IMG/VR virus record: IMGVR_UViG_3300035633_000069 | Location: 1 to 25,003 of that record | Length of the DNA: 25,003 nucleotides | Direction: 5' to 3' (one strand) | Source of the DNA: a virus | Part shown: positions 1 through 8,844 of the stretch, in pieces | Position numbering within the stretch: the stretch's first letter is position 1 | Layout of the letters: every line of letters begins with the position of its first letter | Notes under the pieces: model-generated | The model's database searches: none | Told to the model about the DNA's origin: nothing | What the model saw: only the letters and a program-made list of their open reading frames with translations | Translations under genes and position numbers: made by a program

Positions 1-191
1 ATATATGTTTCTTCTATGAACTCAACATCAGCGCCACGTCTTCTATCTATGGTTGTTGTTTCTTCGCCAGTATCAGGATCAACTTCTATACGTTGAATAT
101 CTTGGTGCCAATTAAGACTTAAAACTGATCCGATATGGTGATAGTCAGCAACAACATCACTTGGTAATGTTGTCTGTTCGATCAATGCCAT
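1..191 (-). CDS. Unknown protein downstream of the tail fiber, partial (N-terminus only)
   Basis: Only the first 63 codons are present; the gene runs off the left edge. The start ATG is read from 191 on the minus strand and is preceded by a good AGGAG ribosome binding site (complement of 198-202), 17 bases after the fiber stop. The visible protein begins MALIEQTTLPSDVVADYHHI. It is acidic, has a WHQDIQRIEVDPDTGEE stretch and shows no signal peptide or membrane segment. I do not recognise a family. It is the last gene seen in the gp25-to-fiber transcription unit, so a virion or fiber-associated role is likely, but this rests on position only. Confidence 0.65.
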   Translation of the reverse strand, partial: MALIEQTTLPSDVVADYHHIGSVLSLNWHQDIQRIEVDPDTGEETTTIDRRRGADVEFIEETY

Positions 192-208
192 TTTTTTCTC
201 CTAATATT

Positions 209-1984
209 TTAAAGTGCATAAGCTGTAATGTTAAAACTCAAACTTGAATTATCAAGTGAGCTGCTTACATTAGTTCCTGAAGTTCCAAATGGTTCACCAG
301 TTAATACAATGTTATTCCCGGACCCGCGTACAGAACGAAATAGATGCGGATAATTATTGCCGCCACTTGATCGAAAACCTACAAACAACATTGATGTGTT
401 TTCTGGTTGCCCAACATCATTTATTACAAAATCCCACACATCACCCTCGTCCGTCAAATTCGAACTTTCCGGTCCTAATAAGGTATAAGCAGATAATAAT
501 CCATTATTAATTGATACGCCATCATCATCTACAAATATTTTTTCACTATTATTTACTACAACTCTCCATTGATCGTTTGAAGGAAACTCTATGTAAGTGT
601 TTGAATCACCATTATGAGCTATTCTTTGATTAATATTGATAGTACCAGTTACCGTGCCACCACCTAGAGACAAATACCGACCATCAAGATCAACTGTCAG
701 ATTGCCCAAACCACTTCGAGTTGCAGTTAAGATACCATTTCCCGTATTAAAACTCAAACCGGTAACATAGTTGTTTGTCGCTGATGTGAGATAACGACCA
801 TCAAGATCAACTGTCAGATTGCCCAAACCACTTCGAGTTGCAGTTAAGACACCATTTCCCGTATTAAAATTTAATCCACTTAAACCATTGTCTGCTGTAT
901 CTGCTGTTGTCGCATTACCAGATAATGCACCCTGTACAGTTCCTACAGTCAATATGTTTGTTGATGGATTGTACAACAATCCAGTGTCTCGATACACCGG
1001 TTGATCGCCATCCGCATTAGGAGCAAACAAAACTGCTCTATTGGTATTTGTGGAGTTAGAAGTAACATCAATATTATTGGAATTTTGTGATCGAGTAACA
1101 GTTGTAGATAAAACGTTTGTATTTGGATTGTATGTGATCCCCGCATCACTCAAAACATTAACATCACCAGTATTGCTCTGCAAAAATGGAACGCGATAAT
1201 TCGCATTTACGTTATTTTCGGTGACTGTAACAGTTGTACCAACAGTAGCACTACTTGCGTTACCGGTAAGTGGACCAACAAAAGATGTGGCATTAATCTG
1301 ATTAGCAGAGAAATTACCACTACCATCACGTTTGACAATTGTATTTACTGCATTTGAACTTGTAGCACTTGTAACTTCAAGACCAACTTCCGCCAACGCA
1401 GTTTCGACCTCTGTACCAGTATAATAACCAGCTACATCAGCAATTGATATCGCGCTCGCGTCGTGTGCATCGGTTGCATCTGTAACGTGATCTTCAAGCG
1501 CCTGATCAACATCATCAAGTGCTGTTTGAACTTCTGTTGCTGATGTGTACGCCAAGTTAGTAGGTACGAAACTGATAGCACTGGCATCATGAGCGTCTAC
1601 GGTGTCATTAATATGTGCACCAACATCGCCATTATTGATAATAAGTGCCTGATCGACTTCTTCAAGCGCATCCTGAACGTTTACGGTTGTAATGTAGGTC
1701 AGACCGGTTTCGTCGAAACTGATAGCACTGGCATCATGAGCATCAGTAGTATCTGTAACGTGATCTTCAAGCGCCTGATCAAGATCAGTAATTGCACCCT
1801 GTACAGTACCAGATGTTACATATTGAAAACCTGATACAGATACACCAATGGAATCTGCTTCGTGTGCTTCAGAAATGTCCGCAATGTGGTGCAACAACAG
1901 TTCTGTTGATGCGTTTGTTTCAGTCAACCACTCAAAAAACGTATCTGTTGTTTGGATGATAACCGGGTCTCTTGGAGTTGGCAT
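209..1984 (-). CDS. Repeat-rich tail fiber-like protein (591 aa)
   Basis: Probable receptor-contacting or accessory fiber at the baseplate. Three zones are visible. Residues 1-200 contain four degenerate repeats built around DAHDASAISF followed by VQ-x-AL-x-x-VDQAL. The middle zone (about 200-430) is Asn/Thr/Ser/Gly-rich beta sequence, including a VGPLTGNASSA-type fiber motif and two copies of a 39-residue unit, GLSFNTGNG-x-LTATRSGLGN followed by LTVDLDGRYL. The C-terminal zone (about 440-591) contains NTYIEFPSNDQWRVVVNN, a pattern common in phage fibers near their tips. The composition and repeat build are those of a trimeric fibrous protein. The start overlaps the upstream stop by one base (TAATG), so translation is probably coupled. 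I see no chaperone or peptidase domain at the C-terminus. A fiber role is well supported; the exact T4 counterpart is not identifiable. Confidence 0.8.
   Translation of the reverse strand: MPTPRDPVIIQTTDTFFEWLTETNASTELLLHHIADISEAHEADSIGVSVSGFQYVTSGTVQGAITDLDQALEDHVTDTTDAHDASAISFDETGLTYITTVNVQDALEEVDQALIINNGDVGAHINDTVDAHDASAISFVPTNLAYTSATEVQTALDDVDQALEDHVTDATDAHDASAISIADVAGYYTGTEVETALAEVGLEVTSATSSNAVNTIVKRDGSGNFSANQINATSFVGPLTGNASSATVGTTVTVTENNVNANYRVPFLQSNTGDVNVLSDAGITYNPNTNVLSTTVTRSQNSNNIDVTSNSTNTNRAVLFAPNADGDQPVYRDTGLLYNPSTNILTVGTVQGALSGNATTADTADNGLSGLNFNTGNGVLTATRSGLGNLTVDLDGRYLTSATNNYVTGLSFNTGNGILTATRSGLGNLTVDLDGRYLSLGGGTVTGTININQRIAHNGDSNTYIEFPSNDQWRVVVNNSEKIFVDDDGVSINNGLLSAYTLLGPESSNLTDEGDVWDFVINDVGQPENTSMLFVGFRSSGGNNYPHLFRSVRGSGNNIVLTGEPFGTSGTNVSSSLDNSSLSFNITAYAL
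678..869 (-). repeat. Near-identical 75-bp direct repeat inside the fiber gene
   Basis: Bases 678-752 and 795-869 match over 75 positions with one difference that I can see (gatacc against gacacc). They are offset by 117 bases, exactly 39 codons. Each copy encodes the SFNTGNG...LTATRSGLGN...DLDGRYL unit. Identity at the DNA level, not only the protein level, points to recent duplication or ongoing homogenisation. Confidence 0.9.
1440..1870 (-). repeat. Degenerate tandem repeats in the fiber N-terminal region
   Basis: Four protein repeats of about 43-49 residues (DAHDASAIS ... VQ-x-AL ... VDQAL(E)DHVTD) are encoded here. Some segments are identical at the DNA level. One is a 32-base stretch at 1478-1509 and 1751-1782. 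Another is a 28-base stretch at 1567-1594 and 1714-1741, offset by 147 bases (49 codons). The copies are in frame, so copy-number change would lengthen or shorten the fiber without breaking it. Confidence 0.85.
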
Positions 1985-2253
1985 TATTGTGTGTTCTCCT
2001 GATTGTTCGTCGTTGTTTTCTCAATCACCTGTAGTATGACGTTCATACGATCAATCAGTTTTAGTTCTCTTTCTTCCATTTGGGAAACAAGATCATCGAC
2101 CTTTTCTTCAAGTCTATTTATACGGTCGATTTTTGATCGTTCGACTGCCACACTTTTCTCATATTCTCTAAGGGCACTTCGGTCATGTGCGACCATGATA
2201 CCCTTTGAAACTTGTGTATATCTTCGATCATCTTCTACTATCTTTTCACTCAT
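1984..2253 (-). CDS. Small coiled-coil protein before the tail fiber (89 aa)
   Basis: A short, highly charged, helical protein. Residues about 25-75 (EYEKSVAVERSKIDRINRLE onward, then VSQMEERELKLIDRMNVILQ) have heptad-like spacing of Ile/Leu/Val, as in a coiled coil. It has no Cys, no signal peptide and no membrane segment. The start is supported by an AAGGATG ribosome binding site (sense ...CATAAGGATGATACATG), and it lies 9 bases after the stop of the 2188-residue gene. Its stop overlaps the fiber start (TAATG). Coupling to the fiber suggests a small structural linker or assembly helper. That is inference; I do not recognise a family. Confidence 0.7.
   Translation of the reverse strand: MSEKIVEDDRRYTQVSKGIMVAHDRSALREYEKSVAVERSKIDRINRLEEKVDDLVSQMEERELKLIDRMNVILQVIEKTTTNNQENTQ
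2115..2122 (-). promoter_or_regulatory. Possible internal late promoter box ahead of the tail fiber
   Basis: The complement reads TATAAATA, a perfect T4-type late -10 box, inside the small coiled-coil gene about 130 bases upstream of the fiber start. It could add extra late transcription of the fiber. The same bases encode the Ile-Asn of RINRLEE, and a few such 8-mers are expected by chance in 25 kb of AT-rich DNA, so this is only a candidate. Confidence 0.3.
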
Positions 2254-2262
2254 GTATCATCC

Positions 2263-5200
2263 TTATGGTTGAATAGCGTTGATCAATGCTAATGCACCAA
2301 GATTCTTGACTTTCGGTGTTCTTAACGGTGTCTCAGATGCAAGAACCACCTTGATTGCATATACGTTAAACTGATCATACACGATGTTGTTTGATGTGTA
2401 TCGTGCACCACCGTTTGTGCCGGGTCGAATCGTATTATCTGACAATCTGTCAAATGTCACGAATTCGAGTGGTAGATAGTCACTTGAACCAATCGACACT
2501 TCATCGGGGTTAGTTGATTCATACATCAGATTCCATGGTTTGGTTTCGAATAAATCCGGGTCTTCTGATGCTTTAACCTTGTAGTACACATATACTTGTG
2601 TTCCTTGTGGTCTTAACACGTCCATCTTCACTTTAAGATCGCGTGACTCAAATCCTGCATTCAACTGAACACGTCTTGATACATACTTCGAAGATGCAAT
2701 ACCGCCAGATGAGTCTTCTTCTGATCGAATTGTAACCACCAAACCTGAACCAGTAACAACATCAGGCACCAAGTTCGGTTTACGTACAACACGAATCGCT
2801 TCTTCACCTGTATCAAGTGTCAAACCTTCAACTACATTCGAAGTTGTTGGCACCAATGTCCCATAACTTTCACCTGTAACCGGGTCTTGTAACAAGAATG
2901 TGTCCGCAACTGAGTAACCAGAACCGCCCGCTTCGATAGTGATATCGTTTTCGGGATTCAGTGCCAGATTGTCAATGATGTTCTGAACAAAAATGACATT
3001 CATCTGTTCTGCATCGATCATTGGTGATATCATGTCTGTGTTTGTACCAAATGACACACGAACTCGGAAATCTGCGGCAGATGGCAACAAACCTCCACGA
3101 ATCTTCAACAGACTTGGCGCTTGTACGTTCTGATTGACAAGCAACGGTTGATATGTCGAATCCTGATTGACAGTAACACCATCAGGAGCAACCACACCAC
3201 GAATAACTGAATATTCCGGCTCGATATCATCCGTGAAATCACGTATCTGTGGAACATTCACTTTGTACAGATTATATGTGAAGTAACTGTTTGTTAGTGC
3301 TGCATCATAGTTGAAATACAATGAGTCTTCTTCTGTCTTAAACGATACAAGTCTTTCCAACTGTGTGTTATCAAAGTCTGCATAGAAATCGCCAGTGTAT
3401 GTTCCTGTTTCAAACCGAACACGATTCAATCTGAACATCATGTCTTCTTCCTGATATGCTGTCCATGTTGATGAGTTTTGTGACTTGAACATCACACCCG
3501 CGTACGGTTGTTTTGACTGAATACGTGAAGTTTGCAAACCAGTATTCGGGTCAATGACTCTTTCGCCGATTCTTGAAGTATAGACCTCATAATTTGTTGT
3601 GTTGGTCAACACAACAAACGAATATTCACCCGGAGTCAGATAGATCGGTGTTGAGAACTTAAATCGAGTGTAGTTCTCAATTGCTGGTGCATCATTTGCA
3701 ACTACTTCTTCGGGATATAGTTCAACTTCACCAAAAGGCATCACTTCTGTACTTGAAGGATAACCATTTCTTACTGGACGAATCTGTAATGTAACGGGCA
3801 CTGTAGTATCGCGTGATGTGAACCACAAGTCTACTGAATGCAAATACAATCCAGATGGGTAGTTTCCTTCATCGATCAGAAAGGTTTGTGCCAATGGGTC
3901 TTTCCATCTAACTCTGCCTCTCCGTGCACCACTTAAAGTTCTGTCTCTTGATGAACCGGAAACAGCTGTTGGTACCGGTGAAACACCAAGTGATGATACA
4001 CCCGTTTGTGGTAATGAAGATGTGTCAAGAGTTTGTTGTGTAAATTGATTAATCAATGATTTTGGTGCATCAAAAATGAAAGCACCACCTAATGTTGATA
4101 GTTCAGCATTTGCAATCTTTCTCTCACCATAAACGATTCGGGATTCCTGAACTTCGGTATTCTTGACTACCGGAACTCTCGTTGTTATGATTTGTTCCTG
4201 TAATGTTTTCTGAATACCTTCCGAAACGAAATCAGCAGAAGCGGTTGACTTTGATTGAATATCGATATTGCTTGCTTGGTCTGTCAGTTTGAAACGTCGT
4301 TTTCCTGTCTTAAACTGTGTACCATTATCGGGAATGGTGAACACACCACATACAGCACCCGTTTCATCTGATTTCAGTCGGTATGTACCATCAGCAGGAA
4401 TATACTGTTGCGTAAGAACACCACTGATACTACCAACAAGATTCGGTAGAGCTGTCAGACTGTACGTTGTTCCATTTGCCAAACCTTCAACACCTGTTTT
4501 TGATACACTATCAAATGACACTCTAAAGTTGTTTTGTGTAAACTTCGGTACCAAATGGAAGTTCACATGATTCAGTGTTCTTGTCACTTTGAGTATCTTT
4601 ACATCAAAACCGTTCAGAACAGGAGTTGCTTCAAGTGCTTCTTGACGATCAAAGTATGAACTATTTGTACTGAATAGAGTTCTTAGTTCTGCGGTCAAAG
4701 GTACTCGAAGTATTACTGCTGATACGATATTGCTTGAAACGTTTTCATCATCAAAGAATGGATAGAAAATCGTGTTTGGTTTGATACTTCGAGCACGGAA
4801 TGCTATTGACAATCCGGGTCTCATGAACGGAATAACACTGGTATCGATAACTCTCTCGCCCAAACTCTGTGATTTACTTTCAAATGAGAATGATTGTGTG
4901 TTACCTGTTCGTCTTTGAGACTGCTGTGACTGAACAACTTCAGCAGTAAGTTCTCTGTCAAATGAGGCAGTACCAATATTGATTGGTGGTAGTTGGAATG
5001 ATACTGTGTCAGATGCCGTTGAAGTCCATTCTGTTTCCCAGTTGTTCCATTTTGTTCGTGATGGAGCAACATTGATTTGGTCCTGTAGAAGACGATATGC
5101 TTCGTTTGTACCAGAAATGTTGGATACAACGTCCGGGGCACGAATGATATCTTTCCAGAAGTCTTTTGATGGATCAAGTGTAATAACACCATTCCAACTG

Positions 5201-8200
5201 ATAACTGCAAACGGGTTAACATTTTCAGTCCGTGTTGCAACAGTCTGAGTCACAAATGGGAATGGATTATCATCGTCATAGTTCGATAATAGAATGCCAT
5301 CTTCTGTGATGAATGCAGTTGAGTTGACACTTGTTTCATCATATTCCATGCTAAAGGCATATTGATCAAACTGTGCCCGCATTTCACCTCTCTGAAAGTC
5401 TATAGCTGCTTTGTAATCTGGACTGATTACGTTTGACACGTCTTGATTTTTGAATGTATCAACCAACACACCCGTCTTGAACAATGACACATTGTCTTTG
5501 TCCGTCACTTCGGTTTGTAGAATAGCATTTTCTATTTTGTCCAATCGAACAGTATCTTCAAGAATCTTTAATCTTTCATCGATTTCAGATATGTCTTTCA
5601 TGGTGTATCGGTTGTGACGATACGGTATCTTTTCCACGTCACTTGCAGTTGTTGAATATGGTGAATATGTCACGTCATACAACACAAGTGATCTATCTTC
5701 GAGTTGTGGATATTCGGGAGTCAATGACGGTATACCCTGTAACACTCTAAACTGTAGATCGTTTGTGATGACTACCTTATCACGTCTTGCAACATAGTAG
5801 GATACATCACACTCGAATGTGGAGTTGTTAAGAGCATGTGGTACGTACACCTTTGAATCAAACTCGATATCCTCTGTAAAAGATGTTGTCGATGTGTAGT
5901 TGATTGCTCGTGGTCGGAAGTCAACCGTTTTTCGAAGATCATATGATCTATTAGATGAAGTCTTGATCAACGGTAGAAAATCGTACAACAGTTCGTTATA
6001 TGAGTCAATTGAGTAAAATGTACGTTCAAGTTCTGTTGGTGATGATGTGTTTATTCTGTCAAATACCACTATAATGTCATCACCTGATGTTGGTCTTGCA
6101 ACACCCGGTTTCAATGCAATACGAGTGTGGTCTACAAAGTCTTCTCTTTGACCAAAGTCAATGAAGAATCGATTCGTGATATCAGTGTAGTTTGACAAGT
6201 CGTTTTCTGGAAGTACCGCTGCACCGCCCTGTGTTGGATCATAGAACACTTTCACACGAACTGCAAATGACACACCGATAGAAATGTATTGACCAGCAGC
6301 GGGTATGCTATCAACCGGAATACGTGCTTGGTTATCTGTAACTGTATCAAGAGAAATAGTTTGATTTACCAAATTAGAGTTAATGGTTTGTCTGTTACCA
6401 TATGCTACAGTTGTATTGATTGGTTGTGCCAACGTACGTCTGACCGGATATGTGATAACCAAGTCATTTGTATCATACGTATTATCAACAAGTCGAATTT
6501 CACCATTTGCAACATCTACTAATGATATGCCTGAAGCGGGAATATCCAAACTTTCGGTTTGATTGTAAATGAGTACTTCAAATTTGTTGTTCAGTAGAGT
6601 TTCATCAGCACGCAAAGTTGGAGTGATGACTTCACCATCAGGTTGCAACGCTTCCCGTTTCATATATGTGTATTCTATGTTTGTCAAGTCTTTTGCAACA
6701 GTGTCAGAAATGTTGAAAATCAATGGTTTCTTATTGGTTTCCTGAACAATAGTTTCAGTGTATCCATCACCATCTTGATCGATCTGAATGGAATCGACAA
6801 CATCATAGAATATTCCACCATCATCAAACTCAACCGCTTTGATATTCAGAGAATTGTATGTAAGAGTCAATGTAGTTGAAGGTAGAATATCTGATGTAAG
6901 TGGTGTATCAAGTGTAGCTTCGCCAGCACCGGTATTAACTGCAATAATCCGATAACGTGTTCCATTAAATGTGAATGTTGCACCAAGATGTTCTACAGCG
7001 ATGTTGGTTGACAGAAGAGTTGTTGTACCTACTGTACTTGTGTTCGTTGTAGTAGCCAAAGTAGTTGTATTGAATGATGCATTGAAGAAATACAGTTCAT
7101 ATTTGTCGTTTGTAGACTTCTTCAACTGACGTGTGTATGCTTGACCGATTTGAAGGTTGTCGTTTACATCTGAGTAAAAGTTGACTATTGAACCAAGTGT
7201 CACGTCCGTTAGTGTTAAGTCACCAACTGTAGCAGTTGATGGATCAAGTACAAGATAGTTACCAAATGAAACGTTGATCAGTTTGTCTTCTTCCGATTCC
7301 AAGTGTCGGTCTGTACGAGTTTTTTCTAATGCAAGTCGCGTTGTTCCAGTTGTTGAAAGTTGTCGTCCTGCAATGTACGCTTTACCCGGTGTCAGTTCTG
7401 CAAGATACAGATTATTGTCGAAAATCTCGATTGTGCCTGATAGAGTCAAGAATGAAGGCATCGAGTTGACTGTAATGGTGAACAGATTGAGATTCAAACC
7501 GTCCTGTACTGCATTAGTGATACGAAATGGAATATCATCAAAAGTAAATGTTTTGTCTATTAAGTCTGATATCTGAAATGTTGTCAGTGTCAAGTCAACA
7601 TCAACACTTGTTGATCCTTGTGTGTGTGACACAACTGCCATGTTAAACACCTTGAATCTCTCAAGTGTCATCTTGAAGTCATTGATTACAAAGTCACCAT
7701 TGATATCATATGTTCGATTTGCGATTTCGTTTCCGAGAACACTGAATTCCGGTCTCTCGCGACGATCTACAATATCGCCTTCGATAACACGACCGATTTC
7801 ATAGAAGTCTTCTGATGTGGTGTTATCAAACTCAGTTGCACCAAGTATCATATCCTTTGCATCAAGAATCAAATCGATCTTGAATCGGTGTGCACCCGGA
7901 GCGTTTTCGTTTGGAGAACCAGCAGCGTTGTCAAGTAGTGAGTTGTCGTCACTCTCTACAACAATCGATTCAACAATGTTGAATCCGACACGTGCAGAAC
8001 GGGTGGTTGTGTACTTCGAATACGGTATTGTCTGTGGTGATACAAGAACAAAGAACCCATTTGTGTAGAAGATACCATTGCTGACTGATGCTAACTGACA
8101 ATCGCCTGAGAAGTTCGCACTCAATGTTCCATATGATTGACTGTAAGTTTCTGTTAGATCGTCAAACAGAAACAACTCATCACCAGCAGCAAACTCGGTA

Positions 8201-8829
8201 CCTGTTAGATATTGACCAAACAGTGTTGGCGGGTCTGAACCGGTAATAGTAGTGAAACCCTGTACGAGAAATACGGGTCTTTCTTCACGATCATCTGTCG
8301 GATCAGCATTCAGTGAGATTTTCGCGTTGATTTCAAACACCGCGCCTGTAGCACCAACTGTTGCATTGAAGTTAGTTGTTAAGATTTCTCCAAAAAATCC
8401 AGATGGTATATTACTGTTGATTAGTGAAAGACCAAATGTGTTATTCGCACCAAAAGTCGCAATGATGTTATCTGTTCCGTTTGTCAGCAACAACTGATCG
8501 TTGATCTGGTAGTTCTCGCCCTCATTCTTCAATGAAATGAGAGTAGATAGTGTATCCCAATCAATGGGTGCAGAAAGAGAACCATCATCCAACTTGATGT
8601 AAGTCGCATCTGTGAGAGAAAGATTTGAACCAACGACTACGGTACCATCCTCATAAATCGAAGAACCAAATCGTTCGACCTGATTTTGTAGAATGGTTTG
8701 TAGTTGTGTCAGTTCTCTTGCTTGAACCGGAAAACCGGGTCGAAACAGAATTCGAAGAAATTTCTTGTTTTCATCATAATCGTCAAAATATGGTGAAACA
8801 TTGAAATTTGTAGTCAAATTGCGAGCCAT
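2263..8829 (-). CDS. Giant virion structural protein resembling DUF4815 (2188 aa)
   Basis: The longest gene of the window. The N-terminus (FRPGFPVQARELTQLQTIL, residues about 29-47) is the hallmark of the protein family I know as DUF4815, found in marine T4-like and other large myophages. The later family pattern is also present. Residues about 1070-1130 have YTMKDISEIDERLKILED followed by TGVLVDTFKNQDVSNVISPDY. Residues about 1640-1670 have DPLAQTFLIDEG...GLYLHSVDLWF, with LQIRPVRNGYPS after it. A GGSGYSVADTFLL segment lies near residue 1963. The body is beta-rich with no transmembrane helix. A TTGGAG ribosome binding site precedes the ATG. By position it follows gp8, where T4 has gp9/gp10/gp11, so a peripheral baseplate or fiber-platform role is likely. 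Family resemblance is strong; precise function is inferred. Confidence 0.85.
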   Translation of the reverse strand: MARNLTTNFNVSPYFDDYDENKKFLRILFRPGFPVQARELTQLQTILQNQVERFGSSIYEDGTVVVGSNLSLTDATYIKLDDGSLSAPIDWDTLSTLISLKNEGENYQINDQLLLTNGTDNIIATFGANNTFGLSLINSNIPSGFFGEILTTNFNATVGATGAVFEINAKISLNADPTDDREERPVFLVQGFTTITGSDPPTLFGQYLTGTEFAAGDELFLFDDLTETYSQSYGTLSANFSGDCQLASVSNGIFYTNGFFVLVSPQTIPYSKYTTTRSARVGFNIVESIVVESDDNSLLDNAAGSPNENAPGAHRFKIDLILDAKDMILGATEFDNTTSEDFYEIGRVIEGDIVDRRERPEFSVLGNEIANRTYDINGDFVINDFKMTLERFKVFNMAVVSHTQGSTSVDVDLTLTTFQISDLIDKTFTFDDIPFRITNAVQDGLNLNLFTITVNSMPSFLTLSGTIEIFDNNLYLAELTPGKAYIAGRQLSTTGTTRLALEKTRTDRHLESEEDKLINVSFGNYLVLDPSTATVGDLTLTDVTLGSIVNFYSDVNDNLQIGQAYTRQLKKSTNDKYELYFFNASFNTTTLATTTNTSTVGTTTLLSTNIAVEHLGATFTFNGTRYRIIAVNTGAGEATLDTPLTSDILPSTTLTLTYNSLNIKAVEFDDGGIFYDVVDSIQIDQDGDGYTETIVQETNKKPLIFNISDTVAKDLTNIEYTYMKREALQPDGEVITPTLRADETLLNNKFEVLIYNQTESLDIPASGISLVDVANGEIRLVDNTYDTNDLVITYPVRRTLAQPINTTVAYGNRQTINSNLVNQTISLDTVTDNQARIPVDSIPAAGQYISIGVSFAVRVKVFYDPTQGGAAVLPENDLSNYTDITNRFFIDFGQREDFVDHTRIALKPGVARPTSGDDIIVVFDRINTSSPTELERTFYSIDSYNELLYDFLPLIKTSSNRSYDLRKTVDFRPRAINYTSTTSFTEDIEFDSKVYVPHALNNSTFECDVSYYVARRDKVVITNDLQFRVLQGIPSLTPEYPQLEDRSLVLYDVTYSPYSTTASDVEKIPYRHNRYTMKDISEIDERLKILEDTVRLDKIENAILQTEVTDKDNVSLFKTGVLVDTFKNQDVSNVISPDYKAAIDFQRGEMRAQFDQYAFSMEYDETSVNSTAFITEDGILLSNYDDDNPFPFVTQTVATRTENVNPFAVISWNGVITLDPSKDFWKDIIRAPDVVSNISGTNEAYRLLQDQINVAPSRTKWNNWETEWTSTASDTVSFQLPPINIGTASFDRELTAEVVQSQQSQRRTGNTQSFSFESKSQSLGERVIDTSVIPFMRPGLSIAFRARSIKPNTIFYPFFDDENVSSNIVSAVILRVPLTAELRTLFSTNSSYFDRQEALEATPVLNGFDVKILKVTRTLNHVNFHLVPKFTQNNFRVSFDSVSKTGVEGLANGTTYSLTALPNLVGSISGVLTQQYIPADGTYRLKSDETGAVCGVFTIPDNGTQFKTGKRRFKLTDQASNIDIQSKSTASADFVSEGIQKTLQEQIITTRVPVVKNTEVQESRIVYGERKIANAELSTLGGAFIFDAPKSLINQFTQQTLDTSSLPQTGVSSLGVSPVPTAVSGSSRDRTLSGARRGRVRWKDPLAQTFLIDEGNYPSGLYLHSVDLWFTSRDTTVPVTLQIRPVRNGYPSSTEVMPFGEVELYPEEVVANDAPAIENYTRFKFSTPIYLTPGEYSFVVLTNTTNYEVYTSRIGERVIDPNTGLQTSRIQSKQPYAGVMFKSQNSSTWTAYQEEDMMFRLNRVRFETGTYTGDFYADFDNTQLERLVSFKTEEDSLYFNYDAALTNSYFTYNLYKVNVPQIRDFTDDIEPEYSVIRGVVAPDGVTVNQDSTYQPLLVNQNVQAPSLLKIRGGLLPSAADFRVRVSFGTNTDMISPMIDAEQMNVIFVQNIIDNLALNPENDITIEAGGSGYSVADTFLLQDPVTGESYGTLVPTTSNVVEGLTLDTGEEAIRVVRKPNLVPDVVTGSGLVVTIRSEEDSSGGIASSKYVSRRVQLNAGFESRDLKVKMDVLRPQGTQVYVYYKVKASEDPDLFETKPWNLMYESTNPDEVSIGSSDYLPLEFVTFDRLSDNTIRPGTNGGARYTSNNIVYDQFNVYAIKVVLASETPLRTPKVKNLGALALINAIQP

Positions 8830-8844
8830 GTGCTATATCTCCAA

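Noticed and set aside
209-1984. Fiber gene as a whisker/fibritin (wac) or short tail fiber gp12
   Set aside because: No fibritin foldon-like ending and no gp12 metal-binding motif; only general fiber features are visible.
4821-5240. 139-codon minus-strand frame inside the giant structural gene
   Set aside because: Overlaps a well-supported gene in another frame, composition is His/Gln/Leu-rich frame-shifted sequence, and no start signals are seen.
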